From: Janthinobacterium tructae
Lineage (GTDB): Bacteria; Pseudomonadota; Gammaproteobacteria; Burkholderiales; Burkholderiaceae_D
Assembly (NCBI RefSeq): GCF_006517255.1
Contig: NZ_CP041185.1
Coordinates: 1,736,001-1,800,000 of the forward strand
Length of the DNA: 64,000 bases
Direction: 5' to 3'
In this document: in pieces, positions 52,501-60,653 of the stretch
How the letters are laid out: each line of letters begins with the position of its first letter
Numbering within the stretch: the stretch's first letter is position 1
Program-made: the position numbers and the translations under genes
The notes under the pieces: model-generated
Told to the model about the DNA's origin: nothing
Database searches by the model: none
The model's input: only the letters and a program-made list of their open reading frames with translations

Positions 52501-55500
52501 GCGCGCCGCCCGTCACCGTCACGGCCTTGCCGCTGGCCACGTTCTTGTCGCCAAAGACGCCGGCAAGGCTGGACAGGCCCAGCGTTTCCGAGCCGACCAG
52601 GCCGGACAGGCTGCCGCCGCTGACGGTGGCCGCCGTGCCGCCATCGTAAACTTTGTCGCTTGCTGTCGCGCCGGTCACCGTCAGCGCCTTGCGCGTGATA
52701 TTGCCGGTCGCGCCGGTGGCGTTGCTGACCGTATAGTTGCTGGCCAGGCCAGTGCCGTCGCCGAGGGTGGCGCCGGTCACCGTCACGGCCTTGCCGTTGC
52801 CCGCGTTCTGGTCATTGAATGCGCCGCTCTGGCCGGACAGGCTCAGGGTTTCACCGATCACCAGGCCATTCAGGGTACCGCCCGAAATGGTCGCCTTGGT
52901 GCTGCCGTCATAGCTCTTGCTGGCAACGCTTACGCCGCTCACCGTCAAGGCTTTTTGTGTGATATCGGCCGACAGGCCGGTCACGCCACCGAGCGTGTAG
53001 TTGCTGGCCAGGCCGCCGTTAGCGCCGTCGGACAAGCTGCCGCCGGTGACCGTCACCGCCTTGCTGGTGCCGGCGTTCTGGTCGGCGAAAGCGCCCGACA
53101 GCGCACCCAGGTTGAGCAATTCGCCGTTGATCATGCCGCTCAAAGTGCCGCCGGTGACCGCCGCCGCCGTGCTGCCGTCATAGGTCTTGTTGCCAGCCAC
53201 GGCGCCGGACACTGTCAATGCCTTGGGCGTGATGGCGCCGCTGCCACTGCCGCTGCCAGCGGTCAGGTTGTAGTTGGCCGCGTCCGTGCCGCCCAAGGTG
53301 AGGCCGCTGGCGGTGACGGTCTTGCCGTTGCCAGCATTCTTGTCGGCAAACGCGGCGGTGGTGGCGCTGACGTTCAAGACGTCGCCATTGACCATGCCGC
53401 CAAAGGTGGCGCCGGCATTGCTGACCGTGGCGGAGGTAGAAGCGTCATACTCCTTGCTGTCGGCCACGATGTTGCTGACAGTATTGATGGTGGCCTGGGT
53501 GATAGTGGCCGTCAAGCCGGTCGGATTGCCGACCGTGTAATTGCTGGCCAGGCCGGTGCCGTCGGCCAGCGTGGCGCCACTGATGGTCACCCCCTTGCCG
53601 CTAGCGACGTTTTTGTCGGCGAACACGCCCGACAGGCCGGACAGGCCCAGGGTTTCCGAGCCGACCAGACCGCTCAATGCGCCGCCGCTGACCGTGGCCT
53701 TGGTGTTGCCGTCATAGACTTTGTTGCCAGCCGTCGCGCCCGTCACGGTCAGCGCCTTGGGCGTGATGTCGCCCGTCACGTCGGTCGGATTGCTCACCGA
53801 ATAATTGCTGGCCAGGTTAGCACCGTCGGCCAGCGTGATGCCGCTCACGGTCACGCTCTTGCCGATACCGGCGTTCTGGTCGGAAAACGCGCCGGTCTGG
53901 CCGGAGAAGCTGACGGTTTCCCCTGCCACCAGGCCACTCAAGGTACCGCCCGTCAGACTGGCCGTGGCATTGCCGTCATAGGTCTTGGCGCTGGCCGTCA
54001 TCCCGCTCACGGTCACAGCCCTCTTGTCGATAGTCACGCTGCCCGCGCCATAACTGATGATATAGCCACGCTGGCCGGAATACAGGCCCCCGGCGGTAAT
54101 GGCGTAGGTGCCGACGTTGACGGCGTAGCCTGCCGTGCCGGTGTTCAAGGTCCCCAGCAGCGATGCATAGGCGCCAGACCGGTTGGCGGTGACACCGGAG
54201 GCCGTAAAGGTGCTGGTGCCGTCATAGGTTTTGCTGTTGTTCAAGGCAAAATTGACCTGCAACGGCGTCATGAAGGCGCGCAGCAAGGGATAGGTGTTGC
54301 TGTCGTAGATAATCCAGGTATTGGCCTGGTCCCAGAGCGCTGCGGTGTAGGTGGCCGGCGATTTCATTTGCGCGGTGGTCAAGCCCGTGCCAGCGGCGCT
54401 GGTGGCCTGCCCGCTGGTGGCGGTGTCCCAGAAGTTGCCGGTGGCGCTGCCAGTACTGGCGCCCGCCAGGCCGCCCGTATTGCTGCTGCCCGTGACCGCG
54501 CCGGTGGCGTAGTTATTGGTCAAGGCGCCGGAGTTGAGGCCAACCAGGCCGCCCACCGTATTGGTGCCGGTCACCGCGCCCGAAGCGTAGCTATTGCTGA
54601 CAGTGCCGCTGTTGTTGCCGACCAGGCCGCCGGTGTTCGCGGTGCCGGTCACGCTCATGGTGCTGTAGCTGCCGCTGATGGTGCCGGCGTTGTTGCCGAC
54701 CAGCGTACCGGTATCCGTGGCGCCGTTGACGCTGCCGCCGTCCAGGCCCACATTGCCGATGGTCACCGTGCCGGTGGTTACACCGAACAGGCCGGTACTG
54801 TCGATGCCCGGACGGTTCAGCACCAGACCGGAAATGACATGGGCGGCGCCGTCGAAGGTGCCGGTGAATGGCGCCGCCGCGCTGGTGCCGACCGGCACGA
54901 ACGTGGCGCCATTCCAGACGTCGCCCGTGGTGCCGGTGGCCGCCACATCGAGGTCGCGGGCCAGCGTGTAATTGCCGGCCAGGTTCATCGCCATCAATTG
55001 CAATTGATGCGGCGATTTGATGGTGGTGCTGTACTCGGACGACAACATCGGTCCGGTGGCGCCTGTCGCGTTGCCGGCGCTGTTGAGCGTGCCGTCGGTA
55101 TTGACCATGACCCAGTTGTTGCCCGACTGGCTGGTATTGGTGGTGAAACTGAAGTTGTCGAAGCTGGCGCCGGAGCGCATTTGTGTCGCGCTCAGGCCGC
55201 TCACCTTGGTCTGCGATCCAGTGCCGCCGCCGATGGCGGAACCCAAGTTGACGGTGGAATTGAAGTAACCGCCGGTGATCGTCGCGCTTGCGTTGTTGAA
55301 GCCGATGACGCCGCCTGCCACCGTGGTGCCGGCGACGGTGCCGGTCAGCGTGACCTTGCCGGAAGAATAGACATTGGTGACCGAGGCGCCCGCAGTGCTG
55401 GTGCCGTTGGCGCCGACCACGCCGCCCACCGAGCTGGTGGCGCCCGTGACGTCGCCGGTGGCGTAACTGTTGCTGATCGACGAGCGGTTATTGCCGACCA

Positions 55501-57841
55501 GTCCACCCGTGGATACGCTGGCGCTGGCAAGACCGCCCAGGCCCAGGCCCGTCACCGTGCCGGTGGCATAGCTGTTGTTGATCTGCGACGAGGAGGTGCT
55601 CCAGCCCACCAGCCCGCCAACATGGCCGCTGCCCGACACGGCGCCGGTACTGAAGCTGTTGTTGATCAGGGCACTCGAACCACGGTTGCTGGCCACCAGG
55701 CCGCCGGCGTCGATGCCGACCGCTACCGCGCCAGTATTGAAACTGTTGGTAATGGCGCCGTAATTGATGCCGACCAGGCCGCCACCGGTATGCTTGGCGG
55801 TAGCGGTGACGGCGCCCGTATTGTAACTACCGGTGATCTTGCTGGCCTTGGTGCCAAGGCCCACCAGGCCGCCAATCACGGTATCGAGCGTCGCGTTGGT
55901 GACGCTGATCGTGGCGGCGCTGCTGCTGTTAAGGATGGTGCCGCTGTTTTTGCCAACCAGGCCGCCGATATACGCATAACCGGGGGTGCTCAGGGTACCG
56001 GTCACATAGGCATTATTGATCAAGCCAGAATTGGAACCCACAACCCCTGCCACATTACCATAGGAACCACTGCCCGGCACGCTGGAACTCAGGTTGACGT
56101 TAAGCACGCCGACATTGCGGATCTGCGCAGACGTAGTGATCGTACCGAACAGGGCGGCCGAGACGTTGCTCGTGCTGTTGCTACTGGTCAAGCCGGTAAT
56201 CACGTGGCCCAGACCCTCGAACTGCCCCGTAAATGGCGTAGTATTGGTGCCGATTGCGATAAAACCTTTGGTGCCCCATATGGCTGTGTTGGACGTGGCG
56301 CTGGCGTCGATATTCGCGCCCAGCGCATAGTTGCCCGACATGAGGCCCTTCATGCCTTGCAAATCGGTGCCAGTGACGCTGCCGGCCGCGCCCAGGCTAG
56401 TGATCATCGTATAGACCTTGGTGGTGCCGTCACTGCCCTGCTTGGTACTGAAACTATTGCCCGAGGGGAGATTGACCTCGGCCTTGATCGTGATATGCGA
56501 GGCATTGCTCGACGCGAGGGCGCTCTGCCCATATTCGAGTGCCAGGCTGGCTGTGCCGGTGCCGGTCATCGGCCTGTTGATGTTGATATTGTTTTGCGCA
56601 GTCAGGGTCAGCTTGTTGGCCGACCAGGCAATCGCTTCGTTGACATTGACGTCGCCGGCCGTGCCGCCGGTGCCGTCGGTGCTCTGGATCTGCACCGAGC
56701 CATTGCTCAGGCCGACCATCAGGTCGGTGCCGGTCATATTGCCGCCGGACGCGGCGATCGTGAAGTCGACCGGGTCGATCAGCCAGGTGCCGGACAGGCC
56801 ATTGGCCGCCTTGGTCGTCACATTGATGCCCTTGGCAATATTCACATGCGCGGCCGAGGTATCGATAAAGCCGCCCTTGCCACTGACGGGCGCGCTGGCG
56901 TCCAGCGTGCCGCCGGCGTTCACCGTGCCGGTTTGCATGTCGCCCAGCAACTTGATCGTGCCGCCGCGCGTGTCTATCGTCTGCGCCTCGATCACGCCCG
57001 TGTTGTTGACGACGGTTTTCAGCAAGTCTCCGGCCGCCTGCGCGCTCAAGACCACGCTGCCGCCGTCCGCCCGGATCATGCCGCCATTGTTGACCAAAGC
57101 ACCCACGGCGCCCGCGTTGACAGCGACATTGAGCAAGCCGTCGCCCGCCACGTCCAGCGTGATGGCGCGGCCCGCCGCCAGGGCCACCGAACCGAGGCGT
57201 GCCTGGATCGTGCCCTCGTTCGACACGTTGGCGCCCAGCAAGGCCACATAGCCGCCCGGTGCGCTGATCGAGCCTTGGTTCAGGACTTTTCCCGTGCCAT
57301 TGCCGCTAAATTGGTACTTGCCTGCCATGAAGTCGGCGTTGTTGATATCCAGGGTGGAGGCCACCAGCCCGGCCGTGTTGACGGACGCGCCCTGGCCGAA
57401 CAGCACGCCGTTCGGGTTGACGATAAACACCTTGCCGTTGGCCGACAGGTTGCCGAGGATGGTCGTGCCATCGCTGCCCAGCACGCGGTTCAGCGCCACC
57501 GCATTGCTGTTGGGCTGCTGGAATTGCACCGACTCGCCCTTGCCGACATTGAAACTGGCCCAGTTGATGACGGCGTTCTGGCTGCCCTGCTTGATCACCG
57601 TGGCGCCCGCCGCGCCGTTGATCGTTGCCTGGCCCGCCACCACCGTGCCGCCCGTGGGCCCGGCCAGCGCCAGACTGCCGTAGCCGAGCATCAGCGCCGC
57701 CGCCATGCTGGTCAAGGCGAAATGCGCGCCGCCCCCGCTGCATCCTGGCATCGAACGCTTGCCGGCGGATTTGACGTTTTCGGAAACGGCGGCGTAAGCG
57801 CCTGTGGCCTGGTTCCAGATGGAGCGGTAGATGCGGTTCAT
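46556..57841 (-). CDS. Giant filamentous-haemagglutinin-type exoprotein (TpsA) with about 27 YDG repeats
   Basis: 3761 residues. An extended signal region (MNRIYRSIWNQATGAYAAVSE) precedes a long signal peptide cleaved near SLALAGP. The two-partner-secretion domain (about 60-350) includes VFIVNPNGVLFGQGASVNT and similar FhaB hallmarks. A Gly/Asn-rich GLUG-repeat section (about 630-1120, GGLVG-N-G-I-NSYATG pattern) follows. About 27 YDG/MBG-type repeats of about 89 residues fill about 1200-3550, each with (K/R)-x-YD-(G/A) and FxDKNAG. The tail has an MBG domain and a short unique end. TpsB exports it to the surface, where it should act as an adhesin or biofilm-matrix protein. It starts 31 bases after the TpsB stop. 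Confidence 0.93.
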   Translation of the reverse strand: MNRIYRSIWNQATGAYAAVSENVKSAGKRSMPGCSGGGAHFALTSMAAALMLGYGSLALAGPTGGTVVAGQATINGAAGATVIKQGSQNAVINWASFNVGKGESVQFQQPNSNAVALNRVLGSDGTTILGNLSANGKVFIVNPNGVLFGQGASVNTAGLVASTLDINNADFMAGKYQFSGNGTGKVLNQGSISAPGGYVALLGANVSNEGTIQARLGSVALAAGRAITLDVAGDGLLNVAVNAGAVGALVNNGGMIRADGGSVVLSAQAAGDLLKTVVNNTGVIEAQTIDTRGGTIKLLGDMQTGTVNAGGTLDASAPVSGKGGFIDTSAAHVNIAKGINVTTKAANGLSGTWLIDPVDFTIAASGGNMTGTDLMVGLSNGSVQIQSTDGTGGTAGDVNVNEAIAWSANKLTLTAQNNININRPMTGTGTASLALEYGQSALASSNASHITIKAEVNLPSGNSFSTKQGSDGTTKVYTMITSLGAAGSVTGTDLQGMKGLMSGNYALGANIDASATSNTAIWGTKGFIAIGTNTTPFTGQFEGLGHVITGLTSSNSTSNVSAALFGTITTSAQIRNVGVLNVNLSSSVPGSGSYGNVAGVVGSNSGLINNAYVTGTLSTPGYAYIGGLVGKNSGTILNSSSAATISVTNATLDTVIGGLVGLGTKASKITGSYNTGAVTATAKHTGGGLVGINYGAITNSFNTGAVAVGIDAGGLVASNRGSSALINNSFSTGAVSGSGHVGGLVGWSTSSSQINNSYATGTVTGLGLGGLASASVSTGGLVGNNRSSISNSYATGDVTGATSSVGGVVGANGTSTAGASVTNVYSSGKVTLTGTVAGTTVAGGVIGFNNASATITGGYFNSTVNLGSAIGGGTGSQTKVSGLSATQMRSGASFDNFSFTTNTSQSGNNWVMVNTDGTLNSAGNATGATGPMLSSEYSTTIKSPHQLQLMAMNLAGNYTLARDLDVAATGTTGDVWNGATFVPVGTSAAAPFTGTFDGAAHVISGLVLNRPGIDSTGLFGVTTGTVTIGNVGLDGGSVNGATDTGTLVGNNAGTISGSYSTMSVTGTANTGGLVGNNSGTVSNSYASGAVTGTNTVGGLVGLNSGALTNNYATGAVTGSSNTGGLAGASTGSATGNFWDTATSGQATSAAGTGLTTAQMKSPATYTAALWDQANTWIIYDSNTYPLLRAFMTPLQVNFALNNSKTYDGTSTFTASGVTANRSGAYASLLGTLNTGTAGYAVNVGTYAITAGGLYSGQRGYIISYGAGSVTIDKRAVTVSGMTASAKTYDGNATASLTGGTLSGLVAGETVSFSGQTGAFSDQNAGIGKSVTVSGITLADGANLASNYSVSNPTDVTGDITPKALTVTGATAGNKVYDGNTKATVSGGALSGLVGSETLGLSGLSGVFADKNVASGKGVTISGATLADGTGLASNYTVGNPTGLTATITQATINTVSNIVADSKEYDASTSATVSNAGATFGGMVNGDVLNVSATTAAFADKNAGNGKTVTASGLTLGGTDAANYNLTAGSGSGSGAITPKALTVSGAVAGNKTYDGSTAAAVTGGTLSGMINGELLNLGALSGAFADQNAGTSKAVTVTGGSLSDGANGGLASNYTLGGVTGLSADITQKALTVSGVSVASKSYDGSTKATISGGTLNGLVIGETLSLSGQSGAFNDQNAGNGKAVTVTGATLGDGTGLASNYTVSNATGATGNITRKALTVTGATASDKVYDGGTAATVSGGSLSGLVGSETLGLSSLAGVFGDKNVASGKAVTVTGGALSDGTGGGLASNYTVGAVTGLSASITPKALTLSGMTASAKAYDGNTKASLTGGTLSGLVAGETVSVSGQTGTFNDKNAGAGKAVTVTVGALLDGTGLASNYTVTAPTNVTGTITPKTLTWTNLAVDNKEYDGSETAAINKGSITGLVSGETLAAGPTAAFADKNAGNNKVVTVHTALNNGSGGGLASNYTLADTSVTASISKANIGEVSNIVAGSKVYDATDTATVSNAGATFAGMFNGDSLNVSATSANFIDKNAGSGKVVNASGLTLGGTDAGNYNLTATTGTGTGTITQALITGVAGIAAAGKTYDATDTATVSNAGATFAGMFNGDSLNVSATSANFIDKNAGSGKVVNASGLTLGGTDAGNYNLTATTGTGTGSISQAQIASVTGITAAGKTYDGTDAAILNADATYNGMFGGDSLTFTATKAAFSDKNAGTGKTVNVGGIALGGADAGNYTLASNIGTGTGDIAKATITGVSGFAAGTRVYDATTTATVSNAGATFAGMVNGDSLNVSATSANFIDKNAGSGKVVNASGLTLGGTDAGNYNLTAITGTGTGTITQAQIASVSGITAAAKTYDGTDAAILNVGATYNGMFGGDSLTFTATKAAFSDKNAGTGKTVNVEGIALGGADAGNYTLASNIGTGTGAIAKANIGGVSNIVAGNKVYDATTTATVSNAGATFAGMVNGDSLSISATSSNFIDKNAGSGKVVNASGLTLGGTDAGNYNLTATTGTGTGTITQALITGVAGIAAAGKTYDATDTATVSNAGATFAGMFNGDSLNVSATSANFIDKNAGSGKVVNASGLTLGGTDAGNYNLTAITGTGTGTITQAQIASVSGITAAGKTYDGTDAAILNAGATYNGMFGGDSLSFTATKAAFSDKNAGTGKTVHVEGIVLGGTDAGNYTLASDTASGTGAITPKALTVTGAAAGNKAYDGTLAASLTGGALNGLVGGETLSLSGLTGTFATQNAASNIAVTASGASLLDGTGLASNYTVSNPTGLQANITPKELTIGGIVAGNKVYDGTRAASLTGGALHGLVGDETLVLSGTTGVFGDKNAGSNKTVTVSGASLADGTGQASNYTVSNPIGLTASITAKALTVTGQLAGNKVYDGNTVASLSGGVLNGLVGGETLVIGGQSAAFADKNAGTAKTVTVTGTALVDTASGLASNYTVSNPSGLTASITPKALTVADQLAVNRVYDGNAQASLSGGALSGLVAGESLGIAGQTAVFSDKNAANGKAVTVTGTSLVDTATGLASNYSVSNPTGLTASITPKALTVAGQLAGNKVYDGNAEASLSGGALSGLVGGETLGIAGQTAVFSDKNAANGKAVTVTGTSLVDTATGLASNYSVSNPTGLTASITAKALTVAGQLAGNKVYDGNAQASLSGGALSGLVGGETLGIAGQTAVFSDKNAANGKAVTVTGTTLVDTSTGLASNYTVSNPSGLTASITPKALTVADQLAVNKVYDGNAQASLSGGALSGLVAGESLGIAGQTAVFSDKNAANGKAVTVTGTSLVDTATGLASNYTVSNPTGLTASITPKALTVAGQLAGNKVYDGNAQASLSGGALSGLVAGESLGIAGQTAVFSDKNAANGKAVTVTGTSLLDTATGLASNYTVSNPTGLTASITPKALTVAGQLAGNKVYDGNTAAQLSGGVLAGLVAGETLGLAGQIASFADKNAATSKAVTVTGTSLVDTITGLASNYTVSNPSGLTASITPASLLVRATGAAPRVYDTSTNASVTLADNRIAGDVLSISNSGASFADKNAGANKTVTVNGIALSGTDAGNYTVNATATTTASITQAALGVKVGNAEKDQGNVNPAFTASYTGLLGNDTLANEVSGNLAFSTPATIATPSGSYLVSAAGQTSTNYALTYTPGVLTVKPTEALQSAVASVIAAVNVAPSQGNMVQADVVAKGETVTSKEDAVQVVAERGQPGQGSTPVVLTTASVNSNVLPGLRLSVVDTGLRLPVAAGNTSIESQ
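46990..54240 (-). repeat. Tandem YDG-repeat array inside tpsA
   Basis: About 27 tandem units of about 260-270 bp. Units in 47590-48960 are nearly identical at the DNA level with an exact 267-bp (89-codon) period: the block beginning CCGTCACCGTCACGGC recurs at 47701 and 47968 and again further on. Units in 49750-51870 form a second, alternating higher-order set built around YDGTDAAILN and YDATDTATVSN units. The pattern points to recent unequal exchange or gene conversion within the array. Confidence 0.85.
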
Positions 57842-57872
57842 GGCGGTGTCCTGATTTTTTAGCTTGTATTAA

Positions 57873-59531
57873 TTAGAAGTACTTGACGGCTTGCAGCCAG
57901 AAGCGGCCTGCCGCATCCGGTGCGGAGGTCGCCTTGGCATTGCCCAGCTTGTGTGCGTAATACGCTTTCAGCACGAGCGCGTTGGCGCCCGTCCACGTCA
58001 CGCCCATGCCGGCGCCGCTCAGGGTGCGGCGGTTCTCGCCGGCGCTCCACGCATTGCGATTGAGCTTGACGCTGCCCGTGTCGGCAAAGGCCAGCACCTG
58101 CAGCTGACCGGGAAACGCAGTAAACGCCGTCACGTTCTGGCGCAGTTCCAGATTCAGCACGTAACCCTGGTCGCCGTATGCCTCGCCGCCCGGATAGGCG
58201 CGCACGCCGCCCATGCCGCCGATGCCCATCTTTTCCGACACGTCGAGATTTTTCGACGCCGCCTGGCCGCTGAGGCTGCCGAACAAGCTCGTCTCGCCGC
58301 CCAGGCTTTGCAGGCGCGCCGCGTTGAAGGCGAGCTTGTTGAAGTGACCGTTGCTCTTCACCGTCAGCTGGTCGATCAGGCGCGCCACCGGCGTTTCGAT
58401 GTCGATCTTGCCCGTGGTGTAGGTCAGCGAATAATTGCTGAAGCCACCGCCACCCCAGCCATCCTTGGCGTCGCCGTTCAGGTTCAGCATCCACACCCTG
58501 GCCGTCTTGTCATTGACGGTGCCCGTCGATTCCGTGCGATCCTGGAACGTCTTGTCGTCGTAGCTGACCTGCGCATACAGGTTGCTGCTGCGCGAGCGGA
58601 TCAGCGGATAACTGCCATACGCGCTGGCGATCTTCGCCGTGCCCTTGGCCTCGAGCACGGCAAATTCCTTGCCCAGCTTGTAATCCATATACGTGTAGGC
58701 GCCGCCCAGGCGCAGCAAACCGGCCTGCCCCTGATACGCCAGGCGGCCGTAGTTCAAGCCGTCGGCCGAGGTAAACGCGCGCACGCTGGCCACGTCGCCG
58801 ATGCCGGCCAGTTCATTGATGTTCAAGGTGGCGCCGATGCGGTTGCGGCCCGTGTAGCGGTTGCCCTGGTTATCGACATCGATGCTGCCGTTGAAGCGCG
58901 ATCCCGGCTGCACCTCGACGATCAGGTCGGACGCGCCCAAGGACGCGCCCGGCGCCAGGGTCGAGCTGACCTGCACGCCCGGCAAGTCCGACAGCAGCAG
59001 CAAGCGCCGCTCCAGCGGCGGCGTGGAAATCACTTGCCCGTCGAGGCCGGCCAATATCGTGCCGGCCAGGCCGTCGGACAGATTGCTCTGGTTGCGCAGC
59101 TGCACTTGCCCATACTGGCCCGGCAGCACGTTGATTTGCACCACGCCATCCTCGATATCTTGCGCGGGCAGATACGCTTGCGCGAGGAAATAGCCACGCT
59201 TCTGGTAATAGCTGGCGATATTGGACGCCATGGCGCGCAGCTCGCCCAGGGTCAGCTCGCTGCCCGGCACGAAACCCGTGCTGGCGATCAGTTCGCTTTC
59301 AGGAAACACGGGCGGCGCCGTCACCTGCAGGCGCTGCACGGTGATGCGCGTGGTATCGCCCACCGTGGTGGCCGGCACATTGCCCTGTTGCACGCGGATA
59401 GCCGGCAGCGCCTTCGGCAACTGGGGAGCGACGGGAATCTGCTGCAGCTGGCTGCCTGCGCTGGGGGGATCGACGGCGTACGCGTTCTGGATCAACAGCA
59501 GCAGAGTCAGGGGCAGGAGTTTGGTGCGCAA
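57873..59531 (-). CDS. TpsB transporter (ShlB/FhaC/HecB family)
   Basis: 552 residues. The start is a TTG at 59531 with GAGAGG 6 bases upstream; no ATG fits. Signal peptide RTKLLPLTLLLLIQNAYA. POTRA region (about 60-185) with RITVQRLQVTAPPVFPESEL and YYQKRGYFLAQAYLPAQDI. The 16-strand barrel follows, with the Omp85/TpsB signature GVRAYPGGEAYGD (L6 loop VRGY/F-like) and a C-terminal strand ending in Phe (FWLQAVKYF), the BAM recognition signal. It secretes the downstream TpsA across the outer membrane. Together they form an operon ended by the terminator at 46491-46527. Confidence 0.93.
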   Translation of the reverse strand: MRTKLLPLTLLLLIQNAYAVDPPSAGSQLQQIPVAPQLPKALPAIRVQQGNVPATTVGDTTRITVQRLQVTAPPVFPESELIASTGFVPGSELTLGELRAMASNIASYYQKRGYFLAQAYLPAQDIEDGVVQINVLPGQYGQVQLRNQSNLSDGLAGTILAGLDGQVISTPPLERRLLLLSDLPGVQVSSTLAPGASLGASDLIVEVQPGSRFNGSIDVDNQGNRYTGRNRIGATLNINELAGIGDVASVRAFTSADGLNYGRLAYQGQAGLLRLGGAYTYMDYKLGKEFAVLEAKGTAKIASAYGSYPLIRSRSSNLYAQVSYDDKTFQDRTESTGTVNDKTARVWMLNLNGDAKDGWGGGGFSNYSLTYTTGKIDIETPVARLIDQLTVKSNGHFNKLAFNAARLQSLGGETSLFGSLSGQAASKNLDVSEKMGIGGMGGVRAYPGGEAYGDQGYVLNLELRQNVTAFTAFPGQLQVLAFADTGSVKLNRNAWSAGENRRTLSGAGMGVTWTGANALVLKAYYAHKLGNAKATSAPDAAGRFWLQAVKYF

Positions 59532-59920
59532 AAGAATCCTCTCGATACATCATCAGCGGTGGGAGGCAAAGTTGCCAAAAATTAATTTAATAGTTCCCAT
59601 ACTGTAACAGTTCCGCTTTACGACCTGACCATCTTTATTTTTTATATTAGAAAAGTGCTCATAGATTCGCGTTCCTGGCGAGTTTGGCGCGCAAAATGTT
59701 CAAACTGCGCGTCAACCAGGCAGTTTCCGGTCGATTTTGACGGCAAGCGGTCTTGTATGGTCGCCAGCGTTGACGGCAACGGCAGCAGCGGCCCGGCGCG
59801 AGCGTGCCGCTGCGGTGAGTGAAGCAAATACGTCAAGCCATGATTTGACACTGCTTATGTAGCTCGTGCACTGACACCATCGTCAGTGCACGAGCTGGAG
59901 CACGCGCGTCCAACGTCCTC
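59532..59920. other. Intergenic region between tpsB and the liv operon
   Basis: About 390 bases. AT-rich near 59580-59660, where the tpsBA promoter probably lies (no unambiguous -35/-10). The part near 59700-59850 is GC-rich with a minus-strand open frame of 69 codons that has no ribosome-binding site or recognisable similarity. The perfect hairpin at 59861-59896 is the only distinct structure. Confidence 0.45.
59861..59896. terminator. Perfect 15-bp hairpin after livF
   Basis: AGCTCGTGCACTGAC and its exact inverse complement are separated by 6 bases, 24 bases after the livF stop. Neither side has a U-tract, so it may end the liv transcript with Rho or protect the 3' end, or be a protein-binding palindrome. 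Confidence 0.5.
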
Positions 59921-60643
59921 TCAATGCCCGCCCCCCAGATACGCGGCGATCACCTTCGGATCGGTCTTCAGACTTTCGGCCGGGCCGTGCACGGAGATGC
60001 TGCCGTTTTCCAGCACATAGCCGTAATCGGCCACGTTCAGGGCGGCGGCGGCGAATTGCTCCACCAGCAGCATGGTCACGCCTTCGCCTTTCAGGCGCGT
60101 GATGATGCGGAACACTTCCTCGACCAGGATGGGCGCCAGGCCCATCGACGGCTCGTCGAGCAGGATCACTTCCGGGTTCAGCATCACGGCGCGCGCCATG
60201 GCCAGCATCTGCTGCTCGCCGCCCGACAAGGTGCCGGCCAGCTGGTCGCGCCGCTCCTTCAGACGGGGGAACAGCTCCAGGGCCTTGTCCAGGTCGCCCT
60301 TGATGTCGCCTTTCGGGCGCGAACGCGTAAAGCGGGGAAAGGCGCCCAGCAGCAGGTTGTCTGTCACCGACATCGAGGAAAATACGCGCCGCCCTTCCGG
60401 CGAATGGGCCAGGCCGGCGCGCGCGATGCGGTGCGAGTCGAGCCCCGTGACATCCTTGCCGCCCAGTGTGACGGTGCCGGATTTGGGTTTCAGCATGCCG
60501 GAAATGGCGCGCATGGTGGTGGTCTTGCCGGCGCCGTTCGAGCCGATCAGGGTCACCAGCTTGCCCTTCGGGACTTCAAGCGAAATGCCGTGCAGGACTT
60601 CGACTTTGCCGTAGGCGGCGTGCAGATTATGAATGGTCAGCAT
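59921..60643 (-). CDS. livF: Branched-chain amino-acid ABC transporter ATPase LivF
   Basis: 240 residues. Walker A LIGSNGAGKTTTMRA, signature TLSGGEQQMLAMARAV, Walker B VILLDEPSMGLAP, and the LivF-specific ending GYVLENGSISVHGPAESL followed by KVIAAYLGG. It pairs with the LivG-type ATPase domain of the neighbouring fusion protein to power uptake of leucine, isoleucine and valine (or related amides). Last gene of the liv operon, 10 bases after the LivM-LivG fusion. Confidence 0.95.
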   Translation of the reverse strand: MLTIHNLHAAYGKVEVLHGISLEVPKGKLVTLIGSNGAGKTTTMRAISGMLKPKSGTVTLGGKDVTGLDSHRIARAGLAHSPEGRRVFSSMSVTDNLLLGAFPRFTRSRPKGDIKGDLDKALELFPRLKERRDQLAGTLSGGEQQMLAMARAVMLNPEVILLDEPSMGLAPILVEEVFRIITRLKGEGVTMLLVEQFAAAALNVADYGYVLENGSISVHGPAESLKTDPKVIAAYLGGGH

Positions 60644-60653
60644 GGTCTTCCTC

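Noticed and set aside
46990..54240. Regular direct repeats that might be taken for a CRISPR array
   Set aside because: The repeats are protein-coding, about 267 bp long and without spacers.
49394..57862. A plus-strand open frame of 2822 codons opposite tpsA, with a further 965-codon one at 46466-49363
   Set aside because: It mirrors the repeat structure of tpsA and arises because repeated GC-rich codons leave few stops on the other strand. The translation is Gly/Ala/His/Arg-rich without domain features, and no ribosome-binding site was seen.
59642..59851. Minus-strand open frame of 69 codons between livF and tpsB
   Set aside because: No ribosome-binding site, no conserved motif; treated as intergenic.
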